Positions 34,571-43,379 of a stretch of 64,000 nucleotides of DNA are shown piece after piece; within the stretch, counting starts at the first letter, position 1, and the number at the start of each line of letters is the position of its first letter. Where the stretch lies: contig NZ_JAJIWO010000002.1 of the NCBI RefSeq assembly GCF_020880695.1, positions 744,432 through 808,431 on the forward strand, in the 5' to 3' direction. The stretch comes from Mucilaginibacter sp. UR6-11 (GTDB lineage Bacteria; Bacteroidota; Bacteroidia; Sphingobacteriales; Sphingobacteriaceae). A program made the translations under genes and the position numbers. Below the pieces are notes generated by a model. It did no database searches and was not told the DNA's origin. It saw nothing but the letters and a program-made list of their open reading frames with translations.

Positions 34571-35854
34571 TTGCTTATTAGCCGTAATAATTTATTAATT
34601 TTAGTGTCCAATTATAAGAATTTGCTGCTTCAGTTAAATTATATCAGGCGTTTTCGCACTTTCTTGACAGGTATATCATGCTTTATTTGCTTAACGGCTA
34701 CTGCGCAATCCTTTAGCCTTAAAAATTCCGGGAGTACAGAAACAATACCTTTTGAATTGGTACGTAACCTGATTGTAATAAAGCTGAAGATCAATAATCA
34801 GGGCCCCTATAATTTTGTTTTGGATACAGGCGTTGGTTATATGCTTATAACGGAACCGTCCCTGGTAGACTCCATAAAAATTGAAAGCAAGCATACCGTT
34901 ACCATTCATGGTTTTGGCGAAGGGGGAGACTTTGAAGCTTACATAACCAATCCGTTAAAAATTGATATTAACGGAGTGACCGGCAATAATGTAAGCGCCG
35001 CGATTTTTAAAAAAGATAATCTTGGCTTGTCGGCCTACGCCGGTAAAACTATTCATGGATTAATAGGGTACGAGTTTTTTAGTCGCCTTGCAGTTAAAAT
35101 AAATTTCTCAGATAGCACACTAACCGTATCAGATCCTTTGGACATGCGTTATTACAAACGCGGCGCAAAAATCCCCATAACTATTGAAGACAGAAAACCC
35201 TACCTCAATACCAAAGTTACATTTGCTAACGGTACCGAAAAGCAAAGTAAACTTATTATTGACCTAGGCGCGGGACATTTTATATCCATAGAGAACCTGG
35301 AGAATAAAAATACGCTTCAAAAAAAGGCCATTAGCGCTAATTTGGGCGTTGGTATCAATGGTTTAATAAGCGGTACACTCAGCCGGATAAAACAGGTAGA
35401 ACTGGGGAAATATAAAGTAAATGATGTAATAGCGGCATTTCCTGATAATGATAAAAATCCAAAGGCCATTGCGCGCGACGGAAATTTAGGTATAGGGCTG
35501 TTACGGAAATTTGATGTGATATTTGATTATCCGGACAACTTGCTTTATTTAAAACCGGGTGCGGAATATAAAAAGCACGACGAGCATGACATGAGCGGAT
35601 TAACCTATTATGTGTTTAGGGATGATTTTGTACACGTTATTGTAGACAAAATTGAACCCGGGTCGGCAGGAAGTGAAGCCGGGCTACAAAAAAACGATGA
35701 GATAGTAATGATCAATCTAAATCCGGCTGCTGAGATGTCGTTGCAACAAATCGATGACCTTTTTAAATCAAGAAACGGGCGGTCATTTTTCTTGCTGATC
35801 TATCGCGATAAAAAATATCTCCCGATGCACTTAACTTTAAAACGACGAATTTAG
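34571..35854 (+). CDS. Retropepsin-like aspartic protease with PDZ domain
   Basis: Up to 427 residues; the exact start is uncertain because the frame opens with a TTG and the real signal peptide seems to begin around residue 24 (LTGISCFICLTATAQ). The first aspartic lobe has FVLDTGVGYMLI, a canonical D-T-G. A second lobe around residue 230 has IIDLGAGHFISI, a degenerate D-x-G motif. A C-terminal PDZ domain follows (VDKIEPGSAGSEAGLQKNDE). This arrangement is common in secreted Bacteroidota proteins of unknown substrate. It is 17 bases after the BrkB gene. Confidence 0.82.
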   Translation: MLISRNNLLILVSNYKNLLLQLNYIRRFRTFLTGISCFICLTATAQSFSLKNSGSTETIPFELVRNLIVIKLKINNQGPYNFVLDTGVGYMLITEPSLVDSIKIESKHTVTIHGFGEGGDFEAYITNPLKIDINGVTGNNVSAAIFKKDNLGLSAYAGKTIHGLIGYEFFSRLAVKINFSDSTLTVSDPLDMRYYKRGAKIPITIEDRKPYLNTKVTFANGTEKQSKLIIDLGAGHFISIENLENKNTLQKKAISANLGVGINGLISGTLSRIKQVELGKYKVNDVIAAFPDNDKNPKAIARDGNLGIGLLRKFDVIFDYPDNLLYLKPGAEYKKHDEHDMSGLTYYVFRDDFVHVIVDKIEPGSAGSEAGLQKNDEIVMINLNPAAEMSLQQIDDLFKSRNGRSFFLLIYRDKKYLPMHLTLKRRI

Positions 35855-35858
35855 GGCA

Positions 35859-36128
35859 CTATTTTAGCTGGCTGATATTCTCAAAAAAGGCAGTCTGCAG
35901 ATCTAAAAGCGACCGTACATTTACTTTTTCGCCATACATATCAAAGCATAAAAATTTTGAATTGGTGATATCGCCATCCTTGTTCCGTTCAAAAAAGTTG
36001 AAGGTTTCAAAAAAATAATGATTGGTTGTAATCCTGTTTTTTTTGTTGGTTTGGGATGCGTTTAGTCTAAAACCGATAGAATCTATCCAGGTATGCACTT
36101 TTGTATGCAGGTTGCGTATATTATTCAT
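35859..36128 (-). CDS. Small hypothetical protein
   Basis: The 89-residue frame encodes a basic N-terminus (NNIRNLHTKVHTWIDSIGF) and an acidic, aromatic middle (HYFFETFNFFERNKDGDI). It has no signal peptide, membrane helix or motif I know. It lies convergent to the protease gene, with only 4 bases between stops. Reasonable composition and an ATG start support it, but it could be a chance frame. Confidence 0.45.
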   Translation of the reverse strand: MNNIRNLHTKVHTWIDSIGFRLNASQTNKKNRITTNHYFFETFNFFERNKDGDITNSKFLCFDMYGEKVNVRSLLDLQTAFFENISQLK

Positions 36129-36334
36129 AGGTTAAATATTTAATAGTTCAACGAAATAAATAGTGATAAGTTTTAACTGTTTCGTTCGTATTTATAAACA
36201 GTTGTTAACTAAAGCTAAAATCGTGCCGGATAATTTAATATGGCTAAATAAAATATTTTATTATCCTGTGGGTAATTGAAACCAAAATGATTATTGTTGC
36301 GTAAAATGTCTCGTTACCTTAGACAATTAGCAGT

Positions 36335-37060
36335 ATGAAAACCAAATACTTATCACCATTTGTATTACTTATCGTAATCAGTTTAAGCGCTTGTAAAAGC
36401 TCTACAGCTCCCGGACCAAAAGGCGCGACAGGTGCTACCGGCGCCACAGGTGTTACCGGCGCTACGGGGGCAGCTGGTGCAGTAGGGCCGGGCGGTCCGC
36501 AAGGCGTAGCAGGTGCTACTGGTGCCACGGGCGCTACGGGTGCCACCGGCGCTAATGGGACTAACGGAACTAATGGCGCTGCAGGAGCTACCGGAGCAGC
36601 AGGGGCAAAAGGTGCCACAGGCGCTACTGGGGCCACCGGAGCTAATGGTTCAAACGGTGCTACAGGAGCAACAGGTGCCACCGGAGCTAATGGTACATCA
36701 GCTGTTATCGCTAACTACGTATTTACCAACCAAACTGTGGTTTTGGCAGGCAACACCCACTTGTTAGTGCCCGCAATTACACAAGCTATAGTGGATCAGG
36801 GCATTGTTTTGGTTTATTTTAGAAACACCGGCACCACTACGTCATGGATCTCTTTGCCATATAGTGAAACAGGAAATACGCTTACTTTACAATCATACGG
36901 TGTTGGTTATGTAGATCTGAAGGCTAACTTCACATCCGCAGGTTTGGATATCAGGGTAGTGATCATACCGGGCACCTCGCTTACCACTTTAATGTTGCAT
37001 AATCCGGGCCTTAACTTAAATAATTACGACCAGGTTGCCAAGGCGGCAGGCATCAACTAA
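36335..37060 (+). CDS. Collagen-like repeat lipoprotein
   Basis: The 241-residue protein has a lipoprotein signal ending LSACKSS (lipidated Cys20). From about residue 28 to 125 it is an unbroken run of Gly-X-Y triplets (mainly GAT, with GAN, GAA and one GPG-GPQ), about 30 triplets that could form a collagen-type triple helix. The last 115 residues form a strand-rich cap ([26 protein letters not shown]) with no glycine repeat. The design suggests a surface-exposed trimeric fibre with a folded head. The repeat DNA varies at third positions, so it is not a fresh microsatellite. A terminator follows. Confidence 0.88.
   Translation: MKTKYLSPFVLLIVISLSACKSSTAPGPKGATGATGATGVTGATGAAGAVGPGGPQGVAGATGATGATGATGANGTNGTNGAAGATGAAGAKGATGATGATGANGSNGATGATGATGANGTSAVIANYVFTNQTVVLAGNTHLLVPAITQAIVDQGIVLVYFRNTGTTTSWISLPYSETGNTLTLQSYGVGYVDLKANFTSAGLDIRVVIIPGTSLTTLMLHNPGLNLNNYDQVAKAAGIN
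36419..36700 (+). repeat. Collagen-like GGN-GCN-ACN coding repeat
   Basis: Nine-base units coding Gly-Ala-Thr recur imperfectly across about 280 bases inside the lipoprotein gene. Such tracts can change length by slippage or recombination. Confidence 0.8.
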
Positions 37061-37086
37061 GAAAACTGACTTATATAAGAACATAG

Positions 37087-37114
37087 GGGCATCGATTTAA
37101 CGGTGCCCTTTTTT
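37087..37114 (+). terminator. Intrinsic terminator after the collagen-like gene
   Basis: A GGGCATCG/CGGTGCCC stem with ATTTAA loop is followed by six T, 26 bases after the stop codon. Confidence 0.8.
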
Positions 37115-37144
37115 ATTTAGGCGTATTAGCTTAAATTGGCGCCA

Positions 37145-38017
37145 ATGTCAGTTAACGCATTGCCGCTTTTTAATAAGACCCGTATAGCTCCGACACCGAG
37201 TGGTTATCTCCACTTGGGTAATGCGCTGTCATTTGCGTTAACCGCCGCTCTGGCCCGCAAATCGGGCGCAAAAGTTTTACTGCGGATAGACGACCTGGAC
37301 CAGGAACGGGTGAATGACCAGTACGTACAGGATATTTTTGATACGCTTAACTTTTTAGGAATAACCTGGGATGAGGGCCCGCGTAATTTAGAAGATTATA
37401 AAAACAATTGGTCGCAATTGCATCGCGTGGCGCTTTATAGGGATGTGCTGCAACAATTAAAAGATCAACGTGAGGTGTTTGCCTGTTTATGCCCGCGGTC
37501 GCAACTAAAGGGTGGCATTTATCCCGGTACCTGTCGTAACCTGGCTCTTCCGTTAGAAACGCCAGATACAGCCTGTCGGCTATATACCGATGACCGGCAG
37601 TTATCTGTTAAAACCTTATCTGCCGGTGTCGCCGGAACTAAATTGCCTGAAGCGATGGCGGATTTCGTCGTCAAAAAGAAGGACGGCTATCCGGCTTACC
37701 AGTTGGCTTCTTTGGTTGATGATATCCATTTTGGTGTGGACCTGATTGTACGCGGCGAAGATCTATACCCGTCAACCATCGCGCAGCAATATTTGGCTAC
37801 TGTGCTTGGTGCTGCTGCCTTTCAAAACATAACCTTCCATCATCACCCGTTAGTGATGGACGGCGATAAAAAGCTCTCCAAATCTGCCGGGGCAACTTCT
37901 ATTAAATATCTGCGGGAAGAGGGTAAAACTGCGACAGATGTTTATCGGGAGATTGGGCGAATGCTGGACATTAACGAAAACTTAAGCAGTTTTGAAGACT
38001 TTGTAAAGCTGATGTAA
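37145..38017 (+). CDS. gluQ: Glutamyl-Q tRNA(Asp) synthetase-like protein
   Basis: The ATG at 37145 is preferred over a TTG three codons upstream. The 290-residue product is a truncated glutamyl-tRNA synthetase: RIAPTPSGYLHLGNA (HIGH-like), LRIDDLDQERV, and KLSKSAGA (KMSKS-like). The zinc site of GluQ-RS is present as C-L-C in VFACLCPRS plus Y and C in GIYPGTCRN. The anticodon-binding domain of GluRS is absent. GluQ-RS attaches glutamate to queuosine in tRNA(Asp). A genuine role here needs queuosine synthesis, not visible in this window. Its expression probably begins after the terminator at 37087. Confidence 0.82.
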   Translation: MSVNALPLFNKTRIAPTPSGYLHLGNALSFALTAALARKSGAKVLLRIDDLDQERVNDQYVQDIFDTLNFLGITWDEGPRNLEDYKNNWSQLHRVALYRDVLQQLKDQREVFACLCPRSQLKGGIYPGTCRNLALPLETPDTACRLYTDDRQLSVKTLSAGVAGTKLPEAMADFVVKKKDGYPAYQLASLVDDIHFGVDLIVRGEDLYPSTIAQQYLATVLGAAAFQNITFHHHPLVMDGDKKLSKSAGATSIKYLREEGKTATDVYREIGRMLDINENLSSFEDFVKLM

Positions 38018-38100
38018 TTTAGGGGTGTTCCGCTTTGCGTGCGGAACACAACGGAACGGGTGGAACACTACGGAACACCCCGTTTTTAATTTGGAACACC
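38018..38100. repeat. Intergenic word-repeat palindrome (after gluQ)
   Basis: GGGGTGTTCCG (38022-38032) pairs perfectly with CGGAACACCCC (38071-38081). Between them the word GGAAC(AC) recurs three more times. The right arm is followed by GTTTTT, so it may also act as a terminator. Confidence 0.7.
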
Positions 38101-38237
38101 ATAATAGTTAAAAAAGTTAATTGTGAATGGAGTGACAGAATCTTGTCGGTATTTGTATTAACTTTTACGGGTTGGTTTCGAAAAAACCTAAACAAGCAAT
38201 ATGTTTTTTATCTTAGCTAAGATCAACATCATCAAAC

Positions 38238-38741
38238 TTGAAACACAGTTTCTTCTACTTTAAAAAGCTAACCGGATGGAATATCGCAGGCTTAGCGGGC
38301 TATATTTTGTTTAGCCTGTTTGGATATGGTTATTGCAGTTTATTTACTCCGGACGAGTTACCGCAATTTCTTTTAGGTGACATTTTAGTTATGCAAGGCC
38401 TTCTTTATTTGTTAGGATACAAGAAATTAAGAAATATGACTGTCTTCTTTTGTTGGTGCGCGGTGGGCTTGATGCAGGTACTGATCTATTTTCTTTTAAA
38501 AGATAACCCTGCTTTAAAAGTTGGTCATTTGTCCGCAGTAGTTGCTTTTAGAAACACTATCCCTTTATTACTTCTATTTCAATCATTGCGCTTTCTATAT
38601 TTTAAGATACAAGGCCGGGAATTAATTATGCTCTCAAAATTGGGGCAAAAAGATATGTATGACAATCGCGAAAGTGATTTCTTTGATGTTATTTCATTCA
38701 TTATTTATTTCTCAGCAATGATATACTTGTCAGCACAATAA
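38238..38741 (+). CDS. Integral membrane protein of unknown function
   Basis: The 167-residue protein (TTG start) has about five hydrophobic segments: GLAGYILFSLFGYGYCSLF, LLGDILVMQGLLYLLGY, VFFCWCAVGLMQVLIYFLL, NTIPLLLLFQSLRFLYF and FFDVISFIIYFSAMIYLS. No family motif is recognised. It converges on ahcY, with a shared terminator in the 69-base gap. Confidence 0.65.
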   Translation: MKHSFFYFKKLTGWNIAGLAGYILFSLFGYGYCSLFTPDELPQFLLGDILVMQGLLYLLGYKKLRNMTVFFCWCAVGLMQVLIYFLLKDNPALKVGHLSAVVAFRNTIPLLLLFQSLRFLYFKIQGRELIMLSKLGQKDMYDNRESDFFDVISFIIYFSAMIYLSAQ

Positions 38742-38742
38742 C

Positions 38743-38780
38743 AAAAAAGGGCCTGATCCTAAAATCAAGCCCTTTAACCT
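38743..38780. terminator. Bidirectional terminator between the membrane protein and ahcY
   Basis: AAAAAAGGGC is paired with GCCCTTT across CTGATCCTAAAATCAA, with A and T tracts on either side. It lies between convergent genes. Confidence 0.7.
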
Positions 38781-38810
38781 TTTAGCTTTCGCCTTTTACC
38801 TTAATTAGAA

Positions 38811-40127
38811 TTAGTAACGGTAATACTCCGGTTTAAACGGACCGTCAACAGTTACACCGATGTATTCGGCCTGGTCCTGGTCAAGTACTTCCAGCTCAAC
38901 ACCAATTTTAGCCAGGTGTAAACGGGCAACTTTTTCGTCTAAATGTTTTGGTAAAGTGTATACTTTGTTTTCGTAAGCACCAGCGTTTGTCCAAAGCTCT
39001 AACTGAGCTAAAGTTTGGTTGGTGAATGAGTTACTCATTACAAAGCTTGGGTGGCCCGTAGCGCAACCTAAGTTTACCAAACGGCCCTCGGCCAAAACAA
39101 TAACGTCGCTGCCGTCAATAGTATATTTATCAACCTGTGGTTTAATTTCGATTTTGGTATTGCCATAAGCGCTGTTTAACCAGGCCATGTCAATCTCATT
39201 ATCAAAGTGACCGATGTTACAAACGATAGCTTTGTCTTTTAAAGCGCGGAAATGCTCTTCGCGAACAATGTTCATGTTACCGGTAGCGGTAACAACAATG
39301 TCAGCTTCAGCAATAGCAGTGCTTAATTTTTTAACTTCAAAACCTTCCATAGCTGCCTGTAAAGCGCAGATAGGATCAATTTCGGTTACAATTACACGCA
39401 CACCGGCGTTACGTAAAGAGTCTGCCGATCCTTTACCTACATCGCCATAACCGCAAACAACGCCCACTTTACCGGCCATCATTACGTCAGTTGCACGACG
39501 GATCGCGTCAACCAATGATTCGCGGCAACCGTATTTGTTGTCGAATTTTGATTTGGTTACAGAATCGTTAATGTTAATTGCCGGGATTGGCAAAGTGCCG
39601 GCTTTTACACGCTCATATAAGCGGTGCACACCGGTTGTAGTTTCTTCTGACAGGCCTTTAACACCTGATACTAATTCAGGATAGCGATCAAATACCATAT
39701 TGGTTAAATCACCACCATCATCTAAGATCATGTTTAATGGCCGGCGGTCTTCGCCAAAGAACAATGTTTGTTCAATGCACCAGTCAAAATCAACCTCGTT
39801 TAAACCTTTCCAGGCATAAACAGAGATACCGGCAGCGGCAATAGCAGCAGCGGCATGATCCTGGGTTGAAAAAATGTTACATGATGACCAGGTAACTTCG
39901 GCACCCAATTCAACCAGTGTTTCAATTAACACAGCTGTTTGGATGGTCATGTGCAGGCAGCCTGCAATGCGCGCACCTTTTAATGGTTTTGAAGCTCCAA
40001 ACTCCTGGCGCAAGGCCATTAAGCCCGGCATTTCTGCTTCGGCTAACCCTATTTCTTTACGGCCCCATTCGGCTAAAGAAATGTCTTTTACTTTGTACTT
40101 GGTGTAAGCGGTCTCTACTGATGACAT
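38811..40127 (-). CDS. ahcY: S-adenosylhomocysteine hydrolase
   Basis: The start at 40127 ([20 protein letters not shown]) is chosen because the longer frame begins upstream of the TATTTTTG box. The 438-residue protein has [50 protein letters not shown], the NAD-binding [32 protein letters not shown] and the C-terminal KPEYYRY. It hydrolyses SAH to adenosine and homocysteine, clearing the inhibitor of methyltransferases. All family motifs are intact. It is a single-gene unit. Confidence 0.97.
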   Translation of the reverse strand: MSSVETAYTKYKVKDISLAEWGRKEIGLAEAEMPGLMALRQEFGASKPLKGARIAGCLHMTIQTAVLIETLVELGAEVTWSSCNIFSTQDHAAAAIAAAGISVYAWKGLNEVDFDWCIEQTLFFGEDRRPLNMILDDGGDLTNMVFDRYPELVSGVKGLSEETTTGVHRLYERVKAGTLPIPAININDSVTKSKFDNKYGCRESLVDAIRRATDVMMAGKVGVVCGYGDVGKGSADSLRNAGVRVIVTEIDPICALQAAMEGFEVKKLSTAIAEADIVVTATGNMNIVREEHFRALKDKAIVCNIGHFDNEIDMAWLNSAYGNTKIEIKPQVDKYTIDGSDVIVLAEGRLVNLGCATGHPSFVMSNSFTNQTLAQLELWTNAGAYENKVYTLPKHLDEKVARLHLAKIGVELEVLDQDQAEYIGVTVDGPFKPEYYRY

Positions 40128-40149
40128 AGCGTTTAATTTTTTTGAATTG

Positions 40150-40157
40150 CAAAAATA
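40150..40157 (-). promoter_or_regulatory. TAnnTTTG -7 box for ahcY
   Basis: The minus strand reads TATTTTTG, ending 22 bases before the ATG at 40127. Confidence 0.5.
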
Positions 40158-40265
40158 AGACATTCTGTTATTAAAGTGAAATGTAAGTTACCCGCGCCGG
40201 GATTATTGCGTTAGGGTGATAAGTAGCTGGGATCGAGGGTTGATGAAGCCCGGAAGTGTTAGTTG

Positions 40266-40362
40266 TTAGTACGCGTTAGGGATGGAAGCGGATACCGGCC
40301 CGAGCCTAAGGGCTGTGGCGTATAAGCGGACAGCCCGGCCCGCAGGGAAACGCCCACGTTAT
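40266..40362. repeat. REP-like GC-rich intergenic element
   Basis: The block starts GCGTTAGGGATGGAAGCGGA and contains AGCC-TAAG-GGCT and a facing CAGCCCGGCCCGCAGGGAAACGCC. It resembles, from memory, extragenic elements found between genes in many Bacteroidota (GCGTTAGGGATNGAAGCGG..). It is clearly GC-richer than its flanks and folds on itself. No coding content is visible. Confidence 0.55.
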
Positions 40363-40550
40363 TAATAATTATTTATAACCTATATCAGCACCAACAGACA
40401 ACCGAATCTTCAAATCGCCTGCAATCCTAACCATGGTACCAGGCTAATCAACCCAACATCTCATCATCCACGGCAAACTCACCCTATGTTCCTCACCAAT
40501 TCACCCAACAATAAAACGATAAAAACCCTGCCCATTTATTCCACTTTATT

Positions 40551-40558
40551 TATATTTG
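40551..40558 (+). promoter_or_regulatory. TAnnTTTG -7 box for the SDR gene
   Basis: TATATTTG matches the consensus, 43 bases before the ATG at 40602. Confidence 0.45.
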
Positions 40559-40601
40559 AAGCACTTTAATACTCAGCTATTTAATTTATTTAACCTAACA
40601 A

Positions 40602-41411
40602 ATGAAAAAAGTAATTTTGGTAACAGGCGCCTCATCGGGTATTGGCTTAGCCAGCGCAACTGCTTTACATGAAGCCGGACACATCGTTTATGGTACCACA
40701 CGTAACCTTGCAAAAAAGGTAAACGTACCCTTTAACTTAATTGAACTTGATGTAACTGACGACGCGTCTGCACAAGCTGCCGTTGCTAAAATTATTAAAG
40801 CCGAAGGTAAATTAGACGTGCTGGTAAATAATGCCGGTAACGGTATTGCCGGCCCGGCCTACGCTATGCCGGTTGATAAAGCTAAGCAACAGTTTGAGGT
40901 TAACTTTTTTGGCGTTGTACGTATGTGCAGCACCGTTATACCCGAAATGTTAAAAAACAAAGCCGGTATGGTGGTTAACATAAGCTCATTAGCGGGGCTG
41001 TTTGGTTTGCCTTACCAAAGCATGTATGTTGCTTCAAAATACGCGGTTGAAGGCTATAGCGAAAGCCTGCGGATGGAACTGCGCAAAACAAGCGTTAAAA
41101 TAGTTACCATTAACCCGGGCGACTTTAAAACCGAATTTACCGGCAGCCGCGAAAAAATACCCTTTACGGTTGATAACGAGAAGTTGAAAGCCAATTACGA
41201 CATAGCCATTGCCAGCATTGAAAAAGATGAAAACGCAGGTGCAGATCCGTCAGCTATTGGTAAACAATTAGTTAAAATAGTTGGCAAGAGCAGCCCGGCG
41301 CACCAGTACTTAGTCGGTGCTATTGGCCAAACCATTGCAGTTACCTTGAAAAAGGTATTACCTACAGGTGTGTTTGAAGGGTTGATGGCTGATCATTACG
41401 GGATAAAGTAA
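40602..41411 (+). CDS. SDR-family oxidoreductase
   Basis: The 269-residue protein is a classical short-chain dehydrogenase: VTGASSGIGLASATALHEAG (nucleotide-binding), LDVLVNNAGNG, and the catalytic set NISSLAG plus YQSMYVASKYAVEGYSESL (YxxxK). TTRN after the first strand suggests NADP preference. Such enzymes reduce ketones or oxidise alcohols; the substrate cannot be told. The C-terminal IGQTIAVTLKKVLPTGVFE is typical of retinol-dehydrogenase-like members. It is the first gene before trmB. Confidence 0.9.
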   Translation: MKKVILVTGASSGIGLASATALHEAGHIVYGTTRNLAKKVNVPFNLIELDVTDDASAQAAVAKIIKAEGKLDVLVNNAGNGIAGPAYAMPVDKAKQQFEVNFFGVVRMCSTVIPEMLKNKAGMVVNISSLAGLFGLPYQSMYVASKYAVEGYSESLRMELRKTSVKIVTINPGDFKTEFTGSREKIPFTVDNEKLKANYDIAIASIEKDENAGADPSAIGKQLVKIVGKSSPAHQYLVGAIGQTIAVTLKKVLPTGVFEGLMADHYGIK

Positions 41412-41514
41412 ACAGCCCCTCCCAACCCTCCCCGGAAGGGAGGACTTTAAATAATTATTTATTAAACAAATATATTAAGTCTCCCCCGGCAGGGGGGGGC
41501 TTAGGGGGCTGACT
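41412..41514. repeat. Intergenic CTCCC(C)GG-type palindromic repeat (SDR / trmB gap)
   Basis: CCCTCCCCGGAAGGGAGG and TCTCCCCCGGCAGGGGGGG are two self-complementary blocks facing each other across an AT-rich spacer. A related block (TCTCCCCGGCAGGGA) lies at 60230-60310. Confidence 0.65.
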
Positions 41515-42165
41515 ATGGGAAAAGATAAATTAAGACGTTTTGCTGAGATAGAAACATTTAGCAACGTTTTACAACTGGACGAGGGCAAGCCTTACAAAGG
41601 CCGGTGGAGCAAGGACTTTTTTAAGAACAATAACCCGGTGGTACTGGAACTAGCTTGCGGTAAAGGCGAGTACACGGTTAATTTAGCGGTACTGTTTCCG
41701 GATAAGAATTTTATAGGCATTGATTACAAAGGTAACCGCATTTGGCGCGGCGCTAAAACCGCGTTAGAGGATGGCGTGGCTAACGTAGCCTTTATACGGA
41801 TGCAGATAGAGACCCTTACGGATTATTTCGGCAAAGGTGAAGTGGATGAGATCTGGATCACCTTTCCGGACCCGCAGCCGCAGTTGAGCCGCGAAAAAAA
41901 GCGCCTCACATCGCCCCGGTTTTTAAATATGTATATCGAGGTGCTAAAGCCCGGCGGTTGTGTAAACCTGAAAACAGATAACGATGGGTTTTATACTTAC
42001 ACCGCCGAAAAGATAAAAGAGCTGAAATTAAAAGAACACGTTAATACGGCCGATCTGTATAAATCTGAATACGCCGACCAGGTGTTATCCATCAAAACTT
42101 ATTACGAAAAGAAATATTTAAAGGACAATAAAAATATTAACTACCTTAAGTTTTCATTTCAATAA
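41515..42165 (+). CDS. trmB: tRNA (guanine-46-N7)-methyltransferase TrmB
   Basis: The 216-residue protein has the SAM motif VVLELACGKGEYTVNLA, IGIDYKGNRIWRGAKTA and the family signature EIWITFPDPQPQ. It methylates N7 of G46 in tRNA variable loops. The DPxP sequence that TrmB uses near the substrate pocket is DPQP here, as is common in Bacteroidota. It ends 8 bases before the alkyltransferase-like gene, so the two are probably co-transcribed. Confidence 0.95.
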   Translation: MGKDKLRRFAEIETFSNVLQLDEGKPYKGRWSKDFFKNNNPVVLELACGKGEYTVNLAVLFPDKNFIGIDYKGNRIWRGAKTALEDGVANVAFIRMQIETLTDYFGKGEVDEIWITFPDPQPQLSREKKRLTSPRFLNMYIEVLKPGGCVNLKTDNDGFYTYTAEKIKELKLKEHVNTADLYKSEYADQVLSIKTYYEKKYLKDNKNINYLKFSFQ

Positions 42166-42173
42166 TTATTGCG

Positions 42174-42506
42174 ATGCCCGATTATAACTTTTATGATAAC
42201 GTTTATGATGTGGCCCGCCAGATACCGTCGGGCAGGGTAACATCATACGGTGCTATTGCCAGTTATTTAGGTACCAAAGGATCATCAAGAATGGTGGGCT
42301 ACGCTATGCAGGCTTGCGGTAACGCCAAGCCGCCCGTGCCGGCCCACCGCGTAGTAAACCGCCAGGGCCTGCTAACAGCCAAGTTCCATTTTGGCGGCGA
42401 TACCATGCAGCGTTTGCTGGAAGCCGAAGGCATAAAAGTAAAAGACGACCAGGTGCAGGATTTTAAAACCGTGTTTTGGGATCCGAATATAGAGTTGGCG
42501 TTATGA
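42174..42506 (+). CDS. Alkyltransferase-like protein (MGMT family, catalytic Cys replaced by Ala)
   Basis: The 110-residue protein is the MGMT DNA-binding domain alone: NFYDNVYDVARQIPSGRVTS, GAIASYLGTKGSSRMVGYAM and AKPPVPAHRVVNRQG. The methyltransferase active site is PCHRV; here it is PAHRV, with Ala57 in place of the acceptor Cys. It therefore cannot transfer alkyl groups. Alkyltransferase-like (ATL) proteins bind O6-alkylguanine and recruit nucleotide excision repair. The arginine finger region SSRMVG is intact. It overlaps nothing and is convergent with xth. Confidence 0.9.
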   Translation: MPDYNFYDNVYDVARQIPSGRVTSYGAIASYLGTKGSSRMVGYAMQACGNAKPPVPAHRVVNRQGLLTAKFHFGGDTMQRLLEAEGIKVKDDQVQDFKTVFWDPNIELAL

Positions 42507-42521
42507 ATACGGTCCACAAAA

Positions 42522-43289
42522 CTAAAACTCCAACTCCACCAGCATCGGGCAATGATCAGAATGTTTGGCCTCCGGCAAAATGGTCGCCCGTTTAATATTA
42601 TCCTCTAACTCCTTACTGGCCATAGCATAGTCAATGCGCCAGCCCAGGTTCTTGGCGCGGGCATTAAAACGAAAACTCCACCAGGTGTAGTTATGCGGTT
42701 CTTTGTTTAGGTGACGGAACGTATCTACATAGCCCGACTCGATAAAATTTTCCATCCACTCGCGTTCTTCCGGCAAAAAACCTGATGAGTTGGCATTTGA
42801 TTTTGGGTTATGGATATCAATAGGGCGATGGCAGATATTGTAATCGCCGCAGATTACCAGGCGCGGGTGCTCCACTTTTAACAGGGTAAGATACTTGCCA
42901 AACTCGTCTAAAAATCTAAATTTAAAGGCCTGCCTGTCTTCGCCGCTTGAGCCCGATGGGAAATAAACGCTCATCACCGAGACCTCGTCAAAATCAACAC
43001 GGATGTTACGGCCCTCACGGTCGAAATCAGGGATCCCGCAGCCGTATTCAATATGGTTTGGCGTGCGTTTGGTAAATATGGCGGTGCCGCTGTAGCCTTT
43101 CTTTTCGGCCGGGAACCAGTAATGCTGGTAACCCAGCGCATCAACCAAATGCAGATCGGTTAATACATCAGGCGTAGCCTTAATTTCCTGCAGGCAAACC
43201 ACATCAGCATCGGTTGCCTGTAACCAGGCCAGCCAGTTTTTGTTGATAGCAGAACGAATGCCGTTAACATTATAAGTGATAATTTTCAT
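42522..43289 (-). CDS. xth: Exodeoxyribonuclease III / AP endonuclease
   Basis: The 255-residue protein has the full Xth fold signatures: ITYNVNGIRSAINKNWLAWL, VVCLQEIKATPD (metal Glu), VMSVYFPSGSSG, VICGDYNICHRPIDIHNP, and the C-terminal KHSDHCPMLVELEF (catalytic Asp-His). The WWSFRF..RAKNLGWRIDY segment is also standard. It cleaves DNA 5' to abasic sites in base-excision repair. It ends near the ATL gene, so two DNA-repair genes converge. Confidence 0.96.
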   Translation of the reverse strand: MKIITYNVNGIRSAINKNWLAWLQATDADVVCLQEIKATPDVLTDLHLVDALGYQHYWFPAEKKGYSGTAIFTKRTPNHIEYGCGIPDFDREGRNIRVDFDEVSVMSVYFPSGSSGEDRQAFKFRFLDEFGKYLTLLKVEHPRLVICGDYNICHRPIDIHNPKSNANSSGFLPEEREWMENFIESGYVDTFRHLNKEPHNYTWWSFRFNARAKNLGWRIDYAMASKELEDNIKRATILPEAKHSDHCPMLVELEF

Positions 43290-43379
43290 GTCGGATTCCG
43301 GATGTTCGATTTCGGATTTAAAAATTTAAATATATAACCAAATTAGAGATCGAACATCCGAAATCTGAAATAAAATGGC
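43290..43379. repeat. Intergenic word-repeat palindrome (xth / cyclophilin gap)
   Basis: CGGATGTTCGAT (43299-43310) pairs perfectly with ATCGAACATCCG (43349-43360). The words GATTTCGGA and CCGAAATC repeat nearby. The right arm closely matches the gap at 28160-28185. Confidence 0.75.

Larger units (their letters stand above)
40164..40601. other. 438-bp intergenic region between divergent ahcY and SDR genes
   Basis: It holds a GC-rich REP-like element (about 40266-40362) and a TATATTTG promoter box (40551). The stretch 40380-40540 is unstructured C/A-rich sequence with no ORF and no strong hairpin. Confidence 0.6.

Noticed and set aside
36319..36681. 120-codon antisense frame rich in Ala-Pro-Val
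   Set aside because: It is the complement of the Gly-Ala-Thr coding repeat; the mirror composition explains it fully.
36419..36700. Tandem DNA repeat as a mobile or satellite element
   Set aside because: The repeat is in frame, third positions vary, and the protein triplet pattern explains it.
38035..38220. 61-codon frame after gluQ
   Set aside because: It lies largely in the GGAAC word-repeat palindrome, has no recognisable product, and fits chance.
40128..40250. SAH/SAM riboswitch before ahcY
   Set aside because: The promoter box leaves a leader of about 20 bases, too short for a riboswitch, and no matching stem pattern is seen.
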